From the NCBI RefSeq assembly GCF_900626095.1, contig NZ_UYZZ01000014.1:1-36782 (forward strand): a DNA stretch of 36,782 nt, given 5' to 3'. How positions within the stretch are numbered: the first letter of the stretch is position 1; each line of letters opens with the position of its first letter. Shown in pieces: positions 15,825 through 24,369 of this stretch. Position numbers and translations under genes: made by a program. The notes under the pieces were generated by a model that made no database searches, was not told the origin of the DNA, and was given only the letters and a program-made list of their open reading frames with translations. This DNA comes from Clostridium rectalis. GTDB lineage: Bacteria; Bacillota; Clostridia; Clostridiales; Clostridiaceae.

Positions 15825-15875
15825 ACCTCCTGTTTCATGCTATGTTATAATTTTTGACATGAAACAGAAGGTTTA
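15825..15875 (-). terminator. Hairpin between recR and yaaL that buries the yaaL ribosome site
   Basis: On the minus strand AAACCTTCTGTTTCATG pairs with CATGAAACAGGAGGTTT (16 of 17 positions, one mismatch), followed by TTTATATG, where ATG starts yaaL. It looks like an intrinsic terminator with a short T run, and its right arm contains the AGGAGG of yaaL. It could terminate recR transcripts, block yaaL translation in read-through transcripts, or both. Confidence 0.6.
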
Positions 15876-15888
15876 TTCACTAAGTTTA

Positions 15889-16485
15889 TTAGATCTCTTT
15901 TCTTCCTTCTAAAGCTTTAGACAAAGTAACTTCATCCGCATACTCAAGATCTCCACCTACTGGAATACCATGAGCTATTCGTGTTACTTTTGTACCTAGA
16001 GGTTTTAAAATTTTAGCTATATACATAGCTGTAGCCTCCCCTTCAACATTGGGATTAGTTGCAACTATAACCTCTTTAACTTCTCCATTTATCCTTCTTA
16101 TAAGTTCTTTAAGCTTTATATCATCTGGACCTCTTCCTGCCATAGGGGATATAGTTCCATGAAGTACATGGTAATGTCCATTATACTCCCTAACCTTTTC
16201 CATGGCGATTATGTCCTTTGGTTGTTCAACAACACATATTAATTTTTTATTTCTACTAGGATTACTACATATAGCGCAAGGATCTTTATCAGTAAAATTT
16301 CCACATACAGAACAATATTTAATAGTTCCTCTTGCTCTAATAAGAGCATTAGCAAATCCATCTACTTCATCCTTAGGCAAATTTAATACATGTAAAGTTA
16401 ATCTTTGTGCTGTTTTATGTCCTATACCAGGAAGCTTAGCAAACTCTTCAATAAGTTTTTCAATGGCTACAGGATAAAATTCCAA
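15889..16485 (-). CDS. recR: Recombination mediator RecR
   Basis: Protein of 198 aa. It has the helix-hairpin-helix [11 protein letters not shown], a C4 zinc finger ([16 protein letters not shown]), and a Toprim domain ([10 protein letters not shown], then [14 protein letters not shown]). RecR loads RecA at gaps together with RecF/RecO. Two starts compete: the ATG at 16494 is only about three bases from AGAGG, whereas a TTG at 16485 has better spacing and gives the usual 198-aa length beginning [12 protein letters not shown] prefer the TTG, with moderate confidence. The gene is downstream of dnaX and ybaB in the standard order. Confidence 0.93.
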   Translation of the reverse strand: MEFYPVAIEKLIEEFAKLPGIGHKTAQRLTLHVLNLPKDEVDGFANALIRARGTIKYCSVCGNFTDKDPCAICSNPSRNKKLICVVEQPKDIIAMEKVREYNGHYHVLHGTISPMAGRGPDDIKLKELIRRINGEVKEVIVATNPNVEGEATAMYIAKILKPLGTKVTRIAHGIPVGGDLEYADEVTLSKALEGRKEI

Positions 16486-16513
16486 TTCATTCACCTCTAT
16501 CGTATATTAGCAA

Positions 16514-16855
16514 CTAAAACATTCCAGGTAAGTTTAATCCTCCAGTAATCTTTTTCATTTCATTAGCAGTTTCATTTTCTGCTTTTTTTAAGGCTTCATT
16601 ACATGCTGATATTATTAAATCTTGAAGCATTTCAACATCATCTGGATCTACTACTTCTGGTTTTATTTGTATATCTAATAATTCCTTCTTACCATTTGCA
16701 ACCGCTGTTACAGCTCCTCCACCTACGCTTACTTTAAACTTCTTATCTTCTAAATCCTTCTGCATAGTTTCCATCTGTTTTTGAAACTTTTGAGCCTGTT
16801 TCATTAAATTATTTATATTTCCACCACCAAAATTAGGCATACCGTTTTTTGCCAT
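16514..16855 (-). CDS. YbaB/EbfC nucleoid-associated protein
   Basis: Protein of 113 aa with the family pattern: a Gly-rich N-terminus ([18 protein letters not shown]), a coiled-coil helix, then [19 protein letters not shown] and a C-terminal GGLNLPGMF. The family binds DNA as dimers without strong sequence specificity. AGGAGG precedes the ATG. It is cotranscribed with recR, 28 bases upstream of it. Confidence 0.92.
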   Translation of the reverse strand: MAKNGMPNFGGGNINNLMKQAQKFQKQMETMQKDLEDKKFKVSVGGGAVTAVANGKKELLDIQIKPEVVDPDDVEMLQDLIISACNEALKKAENETANEMKKITGGLNLPGMF

Positions 16856-16955
16856 AATTAATTCCTCCTTTAATATTTAATTATTAAAATATAAAATTAA
16901 GCTATACAAATATTAATTGTATACCATGAATTATAAACTGTAAATTGGTTTTAAT

Positions 16956-18563
16956 TCACTCATCTAATACTTCTACTATATCTTTACCAAAAGTTTTTTT
17001 CAACATTTCTTCAGGATTTTCTTCTGTTACTTGTTCTTCATCTATAATATATTTTATTCTAACTTTTTCTTTTAGTACCTCTGAAAAAATATTTTCTACA
17101 ATTTTTCTATTCTCATCTTTTTCAAGACGCTGCTTATTAAACGCATATTCTTTTTCATATCTTATTATTATGATACCATCCTTACAATCTATTGGGTAAG
17201 AAGTCATTAGAGATGCATATAATACCATATGCCTTTTAGCTTTAAATGTTTCTAATATATCTCTCCAATATTTTTTTACTATATCTATATCAATATTAGA
17301 ATGGGCATTAAATTGTTTTTCTGGTTCTATTTTATTTTGACTTTTTTCTGATAAAACCTGTGATTTTTTAACTGGTTTTGGTATTATAGTTTCACAATTT
17401 AATTTTATTTCACCATTTTTTATAGCCTCTTCTAATTTATTCAATCTAGAAAGTATTATTTCTTTAGATGTATCATACTCAACTTTACACATTTTTATTA
17501 CAGCTAATTCTAGATATATCCTACTTTGTTTTGTCCATTTAGACTGTTCCTCTGCATCCTGAAGAATTCTTATATCTCTCATTATTTCTTCTACTCTTAT
17601 CTTATCTGATTGCTGTTTTATTAGATTTATATTTTCCTCAGACATATCAAGAATATCCTCTGGATTTTGGCTAACTCTTACCATTAATAAATTTCTCATA
17701 TGAGTAATCATATCTTTTATAAAATAATTTATATCTTTTCCACTTAAAACTATTTCATCTATAGTCTTCATAGAATTCTCGATATTTTTATCTATTATAC
17801 TATCTGTTAATTTAATTAAATTTTCGTTAGTAACTAATCCTAACATATTTACAACCTGATTATAATCAATCTTTTCTGATCCCATAGCTATAGCTTGATC
17901 CAAAACGCTTAAAGCATCTCTCATTGCACCATCAGACATTCGTGATATTAGATTTAAACTTCTATCATCAGCAAAAATACCTTGATCTTCTACAATTAGC
18001 CTTAATCTTTTAAAAATATCATCATTTTTTATTCTTTTAAAATCAAAACGCTGACATCTAGAAAGTATAGTTATTGGAAGTTTTTGCGGATCTGTAGTTG
18101 CCAATATAAATATTACATTTGCTGGCGGCTCTTCTAAAGTCTTTAGAAAAGCATTTACCGCACCTTGAGAAAGCATATGTACCTCATCCATTATATATAC
18201 TTTGTACTTAGCTTCTCTTGGAGGATAGTTTACCTCCTCTGTAATCTCTCTAATTTTATCTACACCATTATTAGATGCAGCATCAAGTTCTACAACATCC
18301 ATTAATATACCAGCATTTATTTTTTTACACATTTCACACTGATTGCACGGTTCACCCTCCTGTATATTTACACAATTTACTGCTTTAGCAAGTATTTTAG
18401 CCGTTGATGTTTTTCCTGTTCCTCTAGTACCACAAAACAAATATGCATGTGCTATTCTATTATTTTTTATTTGATTTTTTAAAGTTACTGTGATGTGTTG
18501 TTGCCCTACAACATCATCAAAAATTTTAGGTCTCCATTCTCTATACAAAGCGGTATATGCCAT
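16956..18563 (-). CDS. dnaX: DNA polymerase III subunit gamma/tau
   Basis: Protein of 535 aa, the usual length for clostridia. It begins MAYTALYREWRP; Walker A is GTRGTGKTST (about residues 45-54), the zinc module is C-x8-C-x2-C-x2-C (the visible part reads CNQCEMC), and Walker B with the sensor region is VYIMDEVHML. The N-terminal 370 residues are the clamp-loader ATPase; the remainder is the tau-specific tail. It lies beside the SRP RNA and tRNA-Ser, as in Bacillus. The start has GGGGTGATG-type ribosome sequence just upstream. Confidence 0.95.
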   Translation of the reverse strand: MAYTALYREWRPKIFDDVVGQQHITVTLKNQIKNNRIAHAYLFCGTRGTGKTSTAKILAKAVNCVNIQEGEPCNQCEMCKKINAGILMDVVELDAASNNGVDKIREITEEVNYPPREAKYKVYIMDEVHMLSQGAVNAFLKTLEEPPANVIFILATTDPQKLPITILSRCQRFDFKRIKNDDIFKRLRLIVEDQGIFADDRSLNLISRMSDGAMRDALSVLDQAIAMGSEKIDYNQVVNMLGLVTNENLIKLTDSIIDKNIENSMKTIDEIVLSGKDINYFIKDMITHMRNLLMVRVSQNPEDILDMSEENINLIKQQSDKIRVEEIMRDIRILQDAEEQSKWTKQSRIYLELAVIKMCKVEYDTSKEIILSRLNKLEEAIKNGEIKLNCETIIPKPVKKSQVLSEKSQNKIEPEKQFNAHSNIDIDIVKKYWRDILETFKAKRHMVLYASLMTSYPIDCKDGIIIIRYEKEYAFNKQRLEKDENRKIVENIFSEVLKEKVRIKYIIDEEQVTEENPEEMLKKTFGKDIVEVLDE

Positions 18564-18616
18564 TTACATCACCCCTTAAAATAACAAAATACTTTATTCT
18601 ATTATATAATACAAAA

Positions 18617-18644
18617 CGCACAATAAACTACTGTTTATTGTGCG
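18617..18644 (-). terminator. Terminator of the tRNA-Ser / SRP RNA transcript
   Basis: A perfect 12-base-pair stem (CGCACAATAAAC, 18617-18628, with 18633-18644) and the four-base loop TACT. The minus strand continues with TTTTGTATTA. It lies about 15 bases past the SRP RNA 3' end and ahead of dnaX. Confidence 0.88.
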
Positions 18645-18660
18645 CAAAATTCAAGGTATT

Positions 18661-18934
<274 letters not shown>

Positions 18935-18940
18935 TTTAAC

Positions 18941-19030
18941 TGGCGGAGAGAAGGAGATTCGAACTCCTGGTAGAGTTGCCCCTACACACGCTTTCCAGGC
19001 GTGCTCCTTCAGCCACTCGGACATCTCTCC
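18941..19030 (-). tRNA. tRNA-Ser (anticodon GGA)
   Basis: The 90-nucleotide class II tRNA has encoded CCA, acceptor GGAGAGA, a long variable arm, and the anticodon loop CTGGAAA between GCGTGC-type arms. It reads UCC and UCU. It is only six bases upstream of the SRP RNA, so both come from one precursor. Confidence 0.95.
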
Positions 19031-19089
19031 TCGGATTGCTCATGAATTTTAAAACTATTAAATTCATTTAGTCCATAAAGACAATACTT

Positions 19090-19118
19090 ATTATACTATT
19101 GATCTTAAATAACTTCAA
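19090..19118 (-). promoter_or_regulatory. Promoter of tRNA-Ser(GGA) / SRP RNA
   Basis: The minus strand has TTGAAG (19118-19113), a 17-base spacer and TATAAT (19095-19090). Transcription would start near 19083, about 50 bases before the tRNA. Confidence 0.75.
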
Positions 19119-19151
19119 TAGTTTTTTATAAAAAGTTTAATTTTTTGAATA

Positions 19152-19394
19152 TTATTTATTGCTAATAATACTAGTATATTCATTTAATAACTTGTCCATA
19201 TATTGACTAACCTTCAATATTTGTTCGCTTTTTTCTCTATCATCTATATCACAAGTAACTTCATTTAACAATTGCCTAGTACATTCAATCTCTTTTTCTA
19301 TATCTAATAAACCATCATTATTACCTATCTGTTTTTCTACTAAAACATCCATTTCATTTATATCAATATATGAAGACATTAGATTTCTACACAT
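19152..19394 (-). CDS. Spo0E-like aspartyl-phosphate phosphatase
   Basis: Protein of 80 aa. Its C-terminal half fits the Spo0E family helical hairpin: IEKEIECTRQLLNEV forms the first helix, and KVSQYMDKLLNEY (residues 61-73) the second, with the signature S-Q-x-x-D at 63-67 (the family usually has SQELD). Spo0E-type proteins remove phosphate from Spo0A~P and so delay sporulation. The extra N-terminal 28 residues are unusual but small. Start ATG at 19394, nine bases after AGGAGG. Confidence 0.72.
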   Translation of the reverse strand: MCRNLMSSYIDINEMDVLVEKQIGNNDGLLDIEKEIECTRQLLNEVTCDIDDREKSEQILKVSQYMDKLLNEYTSIISNK

Positions 19395-19715
19395 TTAAAA
19401 ATCCTCCTTTATTATATCCGGTGGATATTTTAAATTCACAATTTTAATACTATTTTCTATAAAATAAGAAATAATATTAATCTTATTACATCTATGTTAA
19501 AACACTAGGGTTACACGCTTTTCTTGTATTGATTATAACATTATTACAAAAATTAGTAAACATTGAGATAATATACATATTTTTTTCTTTATTTACTATA
19601 AACATTTATTCTTAATATTTTTTTTTATTTTTCTACACTATCTATTAATGTAATATACATCTATAAGCATATATTTGTAATATTTTGTTATACGATTATC
19701 CTATCATTGTTTAAT
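19395..19715. other. Gene-free stretch upstream of the Spo0E-like gene
   Basis: There is no coding sequence here. Just upstream of the AGGAGG is the short palindrome ATATCC-GGT-GGATAT (19414-19428), which could be an operator. A perfect TATAAT (minus strand, 19416-19411) overlaps it, but transcription from it would begin inside the ribosome site, so it is probably not the promoter. The rest is featureless AT-rich DNA. Confidence 0.4.
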
Positions 19716-20285
19716 CTAACTATCTATAACTTCTACTTTTAGTAAGAATCCTGGATACTGGTTTAAAATTCTTCTTATTTCCTTCGAAAACTTTATATTT
19801 TTATCTATTATAATTTCAATTTTATTATCCTTACAATCACATTGTAAACTAATAAATCCTACTTTTTTCTTATTATACATGCTTCTGTATTTAATACAGT
19901 TATCTTTATTGTATTCCTTATATTTTTCAATTATTATGTTCTCTATATCCTTACATAATTGATTAGGAATTTCATTCTTTATAGAATCATATAGCTGAAA
20001 ATTATATTCTTTTATTTTCCCCTCTTGTATTTCTATAACTTCATATGAAATATTATTGTCTTCCACAATATTTTTTATTGAGAAAATTATTCCCTTATAA
20101 TTAGAAGGCATATTATATCTATTATATATTAGCTCCTTTAAATCTAATCCTAAATCATCAAACTCTTTCTTATAAAAACATTCATATGATACTTTTCCAT
20201 AACACTGTCCATTTTTATCATAAACTACGATAGTATCACTTTTAGGGATATATTGTACCAAATCTTCTTTACAAGCATCTACCAC
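19716..20285 (-). CDS. Unrecognised protein (189 aa)
   Basis: I do not recognise this protein. It is soluble, charged and mixed alpha/beta, without signal peptide or membrane segment. The N-terminal part contains DTIVVYDKNGQCYGKV, and there is a CDC in the C-terminal region (LQCDCKDNK). The start chosen is the GTG at 20285, ten bases after GGGAGG. The longer ATG start at 20303 would translate the ribosome site itself. The neighbour downstream is the Spo0E-like gene, across a 320-base gap, so cotranscription is uncertain. Codon use is like that of its neighbours. Confidence 0.6.
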   Translation of the reverse strand: MVDACKEDLVQYIPKSDTIVVYDKNGQCYGKVSYECFYKKEFDDLGLDLKELIYNRYNMPSNYKGIIFSIKNIVEDNNISYEVIEIQEGKIKEYNFQLYDSIKNEIPNQLCKDIENIIIEKYKEYNKDNCIKYRSMYNKKKVGFISLQCDCKDNKIEIIIDKNIKFSKEIRRILNQYPGFLLKVEVIDS

Positions 20286-20382
20286 TTTAACTGTCCCTCC
20301 CATAATTTTTATAAAATAATATTCTATTTTTTTAAATTAAACTCCTCTTTATTTGTTGTTAACCTTTTGTTAATGAATATAA

Positions 20383-20417
20383 AAAATACACCTAATTTCT
20401 AAATTAAGTGTATTTTT
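20383..20417 (-). terminator. Terminator after tRNA-Ser(CGA)
   Basis: On the minus strand AATACACTTAATTT pairs with AAATTAGGTGTATT (one G-U pair), followed by a T run. It begins about 13 bases after the tRNA and ends the tadA - tRNA transcript. Confidence 0.8.
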
Positions 20418-20429
20418 ATGATATGGTAT

Positions 20430-20521
20430 TGGCGGAGAGAGAGGGATTCGAACCCTCGGTAGAAATTTCCTTCTACAATTGATTTCGAGTCAATCACCTT
20501 CGGCCTCTCGGACATCTCTCC
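20430..20521 (-). tRNA. tRNA-Ser (anticodon CGA)
   Basis: A 92-nucleotide class II tRNA with acceptor GGAGAGA, encoded CCA, a long variable arm, and the loop CTCGAAA between ATTGA and TCAAT. It reads UCG. Its 5' end is only four bases after the tadA stop codon, so it must be processed from the tadA message or its downstream transcript. Confidence 0.95.
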
Positions 20522-20525
20522 ATAA

Positions 20526-20975
20526 TTATTTTTTCCCTTTTCTTTTTTCTTTGAAAAACTCTTCTAAAATTAATCCACATTTCCTATTATACATCCAGCT
20601 TACTTCTATATCACTATTTAAATATTTATTTTGCAATAAATTTAGTATACTTCCACAACATCCTGATTTTTCATCAAAAGTTCCTATATATATTTTACTT
20701 ATCCTAGACTGAACGATTGCACCTGCACACATTGGGCATGGTTCCAATGTAACATACATATGGCAACCGTTTAATCTCCAATTTTCTAGAACTTTAGCCG
20801 CCGTTTTTATAACCATAATTTCTGCATGTGCAGTTGGATCTTTTAATTTTTCTCTCATATTATAAGCTCTAGCAATTACAATATCATCTTTTACAATTAC
20901 TGCGCCTACTGGCACCTCTCCTAATTTATAGGCTTTCTTAGCTTCAATTATAGCTTCATTCATAAAATCTAACAT
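20526..20975 (-). CDS. tadA: tRNA adenosine(34) deaminase TadA
   Basis: Protein of 149 aa. It has the zinc deaminase signature H50-A-E52 (TAHAEIM) and the P-C80-P-M-C83 motif (EPCPMCAGA). TadA changes A34 to inosine in tRNA-Arg(ACG), allowing it to read CGU, CGC and CGA; that tRNA is encoded at 25904-25980. Start ATG at 20975 with AAGGAAAG upstream. It lies directly downstream of tRNA-Arg(CCU) and directly upstream of tRNA-Ser(CGA). Confidence 0.93.
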   Translation of the reverse strand: MLDFMNEAIIEAKKAYKLGEVPVGAVIVKDDIVIARAYNMREKLKDPTAHAEIMVIKTAAKVLENWRLNGCHMYVTLEPCPMCAGAIVQSRISKIYIGTFDEKSGCCGSILNLLQNKYLNSDIEVSWMYNRKCGLILEEFFKEKRKGKK

Positions 20976-21000
20976 ATTTATCTTTCCTTAATTATAAAAT

Positions 21001-21029
21001 AAAAGCCACCAGTACATACTGAGGGCTCT
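21001..21029 (-). terminator. Weak terminator after tRNA-Arg(CCU)
   Basis: On the minus strand AAGAGCC pairs with GGCTTTT (with a G-U pair) around an inner CAGTA/TACTG hairpin, followed by ATTTTAT. The imperfect stem may let some transcription continue into tadA. Confidence 0.5.
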
Positions 21030-21106
21030 TGGTGCGCCCGAGAGGAATCGAACCCCCGGCACGCGGTTTAGGAAACCGCTGCTCTATCCTGCTGAGCTAC
21101 GAGCGC
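21030..21106 (-). tRNA. tRNA-Arg (anticodon CCU)
   Basis: A 77-nucleotide cloverleaf with acceptor GCGCTCG, encoded CCA, and loop TTCCTAA between GCGGT and ACCGC. It reads AGG. Confidence 0.95.
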
Positions 21107-21143
21107 ATATATTAAATTTAATCCCACTATAGCTTTCTATAAT

Positions 21144-21172
21144 AGTTTATTACAATTCATTTTTATTGTCAA
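21144..21172 (-). promoter_or_regulatory. Promoter of tRNA-Arg(CCU)
   Basis: The minus strand has a perfect TTGACA (21172-21167), a 17-base spacer and TAAACT (21149-21144), about 38 bases ahead of the tRNA. It may also drive tadA by read-through. Confidence 0.75.
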
Positions 21173-21258
21173 TACGAGTAAAAACTTATCCCTAAATTTT
21201 ACTAAAATATAGTATATTCAAAATTTTTAGTTTTTTTAATCTCTTTTCATATTTATTA

Positions 21259-21267
21259 TGATACAAT
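21259..21267 (+). promoter_or_regulatory. Extended -10 promoter of the oadA-like gene
   Basis: TGATACAAT (TG-n-TACAAT) about 40 bases before the ATG. No good -35 is visible at 17 bases, which is usual for extended -10 promoters. Confidence 0.5.
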
Positions 21268-21305
21268 ATATCTATGAGTAAAATTTTTACAATGGGAGTG
21301 GTATT

Positions 21306-22694
21306 ATGAATTCTCTACATATTACCGAAACAATATTACGAGATGCTAATCAATCCTTAGTAGCCACAAGACTATCTTTTGATCAATTCGCACCTATACT
21401 GGATAAATTAGATAAGGTAGGTTATTATTCCCTGGAATGTTGGGGCGGTGCAACTTTTGATTCTTGCATAAGATATTTAAATGAAGATCCATGGGATAGA
21501 TTAAAAAAAATTAAATTAGTTGTAAAAAATACTCCTCTACAAATGCTTTTAAGAGGCCAAAACATTTTAGGATATAAACATTATCCAGATGATTGCGTTA
21601 AAGAATTTATTAAAGCCTCAGTATACCATGGTATTGATATAATAAGAATATTTGATGCATTAAATGATTACAGAAATATAAAAGTTGCCTTAGAAGAAAC
21701 TAAAAAGCAAGGGGCACATGCCCAAGGTACTATAGTTTATACTGTAAGTCCTATTCATAACATAGAAAACTATGTGAAATTAGCTAAACAACTAGAGGAT
21801 ATGGGATCAGACTCCATATGTATAAAAGATATGGCAGGTCTATTGATGCCTAAAACATCTTTTGATCTTATTAAAAATATAAAAGAAAATGTTAAAATTC
21901 CTGTTTATCTTCATTCCCATAGTACAAATGGACTAGCTGAAATGTCTTATTTAAAAGCTGTGGAAGCTGGTATAAATGGAATAGACTGTGCTATCTCCTC
22001 CTTTGCAGGAGGAACTTCTCAACCTGCTACAGAAACATTACATTATGCCTTAACAAAATCAGGTTATACTACTAATTTAAATGGAACCTTATTAAAAGAA
22101 ACCAATGATTTCTTTAAGCCTATAAGAGAAGATTTTATAAAATCTGGAATATTAAATCCAAAAGTGTTGTCTCCTCAACCAGAAGGTCTTATATATCAGA
22201 TACCCGGTGGGATGCTTTCAAATATGATTTCTCAACTAAAAGAACAAAACTCTTTAAACAAATTAGAGGAAGTATTAGAGGAAGTTCCTAAAGTTAGAAA
22301 GGACCTTGGTTATCCACCACTTGTAACTCCAATGAGTCAAATGGTTGGAACCCAAGCTACTATAAATATTCTTACTGGTGAAAAATATAAGATGCTATTA
22401 AAAGAAGTAAAATCTTATTGTAAAGGTGAATATGGAAGAGCCCCTGGAGAAATAAATCAGACATTATTAAAAAAAGCCTTGGGAAATGAAAAACCTATAA
22501 CATCTAGATATGCAGACACCTTAAAACCAATTTTTGAAAAAACCAAAAATGATATAAAAAATATAACTACAAATAATGAGGACATACTAACTTATTTATC
22601 ATTTCCTGAAATCGGTGAACAGTTTCTAAGAAAAAAATTATACTCTCCATCACCAGAACAGTTAAGAGAAAAAACTAAAACTGGTGTAGTTTAA
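21306..22694 (+). CDS. Oxaloacetate decarboxylase alpha / pyruvate carboxylase carboxyltransferase domain protein
   Basis: Protein of 462 aa, the carboxyltransferase part of biotin-dependent oxaloacetate decarboxylase (OadA) or pyruvate carboxylase subunit B. It has the metal site ETILRDANQSL (D13), the expected carbamylated lysine K174 in ICIKDMAGLL and the H203-x-H205 metal ligands in LHSHSTNGL. There is no C-terminal biotinyl domain (no AMKM motif), and no beta, gamma or biotin-carrier subunit gene is nearby. It needs a separate biotin carrier, or works alone. Several clostridia carry such a stand-alone gene. AATGGGAGTGGT precedes the ATG. It is monocistronic, between an extended -10 promoter and a perfect hairpin. 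Confidence 0.85.
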   Translation: MNSLHITETILRDANQSLVATRLSFDQFAPILDKLDKVGYYSLECWGGATFDSCIRYLNEDPWDRLKKIKLVVKNTPLQMLLRGQNILGYKHYPDDCVKEFIKASVYHGIDIIRIFDALNDYRNIKVALEETKKQGAHAQGTIVYTVSPIHNIENYVKLAKQLEDMGSDSICIKDMAGLLMPKTSFDLIKNIKENVKIPVYLHSHSTNGLAEMSYLKAVEAGINGIDCAISSFAGGTSQPATETLHYALTKSGYTTNLNGTLLKETNDFFKPIREDFIKSGILNPKVLSPQPEGLIYQIPGGMLSNMISQLKEQNSLNKLEEVLEEVPKVRKDLGYPPLVTPMSQMVGTQATINILTGEKYKMLLKEVKSYCKGEYGRAPGEINQTLLKKALGNEKPITSRYADTLKPIFEKTKNDIKNITTNNEDILTYLSFPEIGEQFLRKKLYSPSPEQLREKTKTGVV

Positions 22695-22702
22695 CTAAAG
22701 GA

Positions 22703-22734
22703 AAAATGATATTTGCATATGCAAATATCATTTT
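22703..22734. terminator. Perfect palindrome, bidirectional terminator
   Basis: A 32-base perfect inverted repeat centred on GCATATGC, with A run and T run at its two ends, so it has terminator form in both directions. It ends the plus-strand oadA-like gene and also contains the stop codon of the minus-strand RpiR gene (22730-22728). Confidence 0.85.
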
Positions 22735-23585
22735 ATTTTCTTTTTTCTTATTACCCTTCTAGTATTATTAAGGTATTTTATTACCTCATCAAACCTATAA
22801 CTAGCAACTCCAGCAAATAACATATCTACAACATTTAATTGAGCAATCCTAGATGACATAGCACCACTTCTTATAGTTATTTCAGGAGCAGAAACAAATA
22901 AATTTATATCACATAATTCACTTATAGAATTTTGTCCGTATTTTGTTATACTTATTGTAGTAGCACCACATTCTTTTGCAACCCTTATAGAATCATAAGT
23001 ATCCTTAGTCTCTCCAGAATATGATATTGCTATTGCCACATCTCCATACTTCATATTAGAAGCAGATGCTATTTGCATATGAGTATCTGGATATGCACTA
23101 ACTACCTTATTTATTCTTGAAAACTTCTGAAGAGCATCTAATGCTATTATATATGAAGCACCTATTCCATAAAAATCTATTCTTTCAGCTGTAATTATAG
23201 CTTTAACTGATTTTTTTATTTGATCTTCAGATAGTATTTCTAAAGTATTATCAATTGATTTTTTATTATTATAACTAATATTTTCCATTATAATATCTAG
23301 TGGGTCTCCTGGTTCTACATCAGTATATTGTTCCTCGTCTATATCCTCACCCATATTAGCTACGTCTTTTATTATACTTACCTTAAAATCTTTATAACCA
23401 TTAAACCCTAATATTTTACAAAATCTTACCACAGTTGCTTCACTTGACCCACTCATTTGCGCTAATTCTCCTATGGATAGTTGAGAAATCATTTTAGGAT
23501 TTTCTAAAATAAACTTTCCTATTTTTTTTTCAGATGGACTTAAGTCCTTTAAAATTTCATTAATTTTTATTAAACTTCCAGTCAT
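22728..23585 (-). CDS. MurR/RpiR family transcriptional regulator
   Basis: Protein of 285 aa. The N-terminal RpiR-type helix-turn-helix ([20 protein letters not shown], about residues 35-54) is followed by a sugar isomerase (SIS) domain (about 120-260, with FYGIGASYI and [11 protein letters not shown]). The family senses phosphosugars and controls sugar or amino-sugar genes. No sugar gene is adjacent, so the target is elsewhere or it regulates itself. Start ATG at 23585 with AAAGGT upstream. The gene ends inside the shared terminator. Confidence 0.9.
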   Translation of the reverse strand: MTGSLIKINEILKDLSPSEKKIGKFILENPKMISQLSIGELAQMSGSSEATVVRFCKILGFNGYKDFKVSIIKDVANMGEDIDEEQYTDVEPGDPLDIIMENISYNNKKSIDNTLEILSEDQIKKSVKAIITAERIDFYGIGASYIIALDALQKFSRINKVVSAYPDTHMQIASASNMKYGDVAIAISYSGETKDTYDSIRVAKECGATTISITKYGQNSISELCDINLFVSAPEITIRSGAMSSRIAQLNVVDMLFAGVASYRFDEVIKYLNNTRRVIRKKKIK

Positions 23586-23628
23586 ATCAACTTACCTTTC
23601 TATACCATCATTGATTATTCCTAGAAAT

Positions 23629-23637
23629 ATTATATCA
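23629..23637 (-). promoter_or_regulatory. Extended -10 promoter of the RpiR gene
   Basis: The minus strand reads TGATATAAT (TG-n-TATAAT), about 45 bases before the ATG. The -35 region is poor. Confidence 0.5.
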
Positions 23638-23710
23638 GTGTTTAACGCATTTTTGTATATCCATAATCCCTAAATTTTAAGAATAATCAATAAATTCAAT
23701 ATAAGACAAT

Positions 23711-23746
23711 ATAATAAACCTCAAGTTTTTATTAGAGGTTTATTAT
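23711..23746 (-). terminator. Terminator after the TetR gene
   Basis: A perfect 12-base-pair stem (ATAATAAACCTC, 23711-23722, with 23735-23746) and a 12-base loop, immediately after the TetR stop codon. Confidence 0.75.
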
Positions 23747-23750
23747 TAGA

Positions 23751-24317
23751 TTACGCTTCTATGCCTTTTAATATATAATTCATAAGATTATCTACAACTT
23801 CATCTATGTTATTTTTATCTTCATTTATTAGTTCATAAATTGCTGCTGAACATAGAATTCCAAAGATAGTATATGCCATAAAAGATTTTTTCCCTTTTTT
23901 TACAAATCCATCTTTTATAGCCTCCTCTAAATAATTTTCTATATTATTAATATATTCTTCAATACTTTCTCTTAATTCTAATTGCCTTAATTCTTGACCC
24001 CATAATTGACTCATTATAACTTTAAAAAAATCTCTATTCTCATAAACCATACTAATCTGAATTTTACACAACAACCTAAGTTTATCTATAGAATTACTTT
24101 CCTCTTTAGATACTTCATTTATTCTTTCACTCATTAAATTAGTACCCTCTTTAATTATATACTTAAATAGCTCTTCCTTACTTTTAAAATGATAATATAA
24201 AGTTCCCTTAGCTACCCCAGCCTCTGAAGCTACTACGTCCATAGTGGCTCCATCAAAACCATATATAGAAAATACTTTTATTGCCGCCTCAAATATTAAC
24301 CTCTTAGTTTTATTCAT
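23751..24317 (-). CDS. TetR/AcrR family regulator
   Basis: Protein of 188 aa. The N-terminal TetR helix-turn-helix is clear (FGFDGATMD-like region GFDGATMDVVASEAGVAKG, about residues 20-38, then TLYYHFKSKEELF). The C-terminal part is the ligand domain; the ligand is unknown. Start ATG at 24317, preceded by GAGAGGG. It is transcribed divergently from psd, and its own promoter region has a TetR-type operator (24341-24357), so it is very likely autoregulated. Many such genes repress a divergent membrane or lipid gene; here the operator lies on the tetR side. Confidence 0.9.
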   Translation of the reverse strand: MNKTKRLIFEAAIKVFSIYGFDGATMDVVASEAGVAKGTLYYHFKSKEELFKYIIKEGTNLMSERINEVSKEESNSIDKLRLLCKIQISMVYENRDFFKVIMSQLWGQELRQLELRESIEEYINNIENYLEEAIKDGFVKKGKKSFMAYTIFGILCSAAIYELINEDKNNIDEVVDNLMNYILKGIEA

Positions 24318-24340
24318 TTTTACCCTCTCCGATTTTTTTT

Positions 24341-24357
24341 ATTGACCAGTCAGTACA
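24341..24357. promoter_or_regulatory. Candidate TetR operator
   Basis: ATTGACCAGTCAGTACA contains the arms TGAC-CA-GTCA (24343-24352) and closely resembles the TTGACC/GGTCA-type boxes seen before many TetR-family genes. It lies about 10-20 bases past the predicted tetR transcription start, where a bound repressor would block RNA polymerase. Confidence 0.6.
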
Positions 24358-24369
24358 ATTTCTAAATCC

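Noticed and set aside
19411-19416. Perfect TATAAT as promoter of the Spo0E-like gene
   Set aside because: Transcription would start inside the ribosome binding site, leaving no usable leader; the -35 is also poor.
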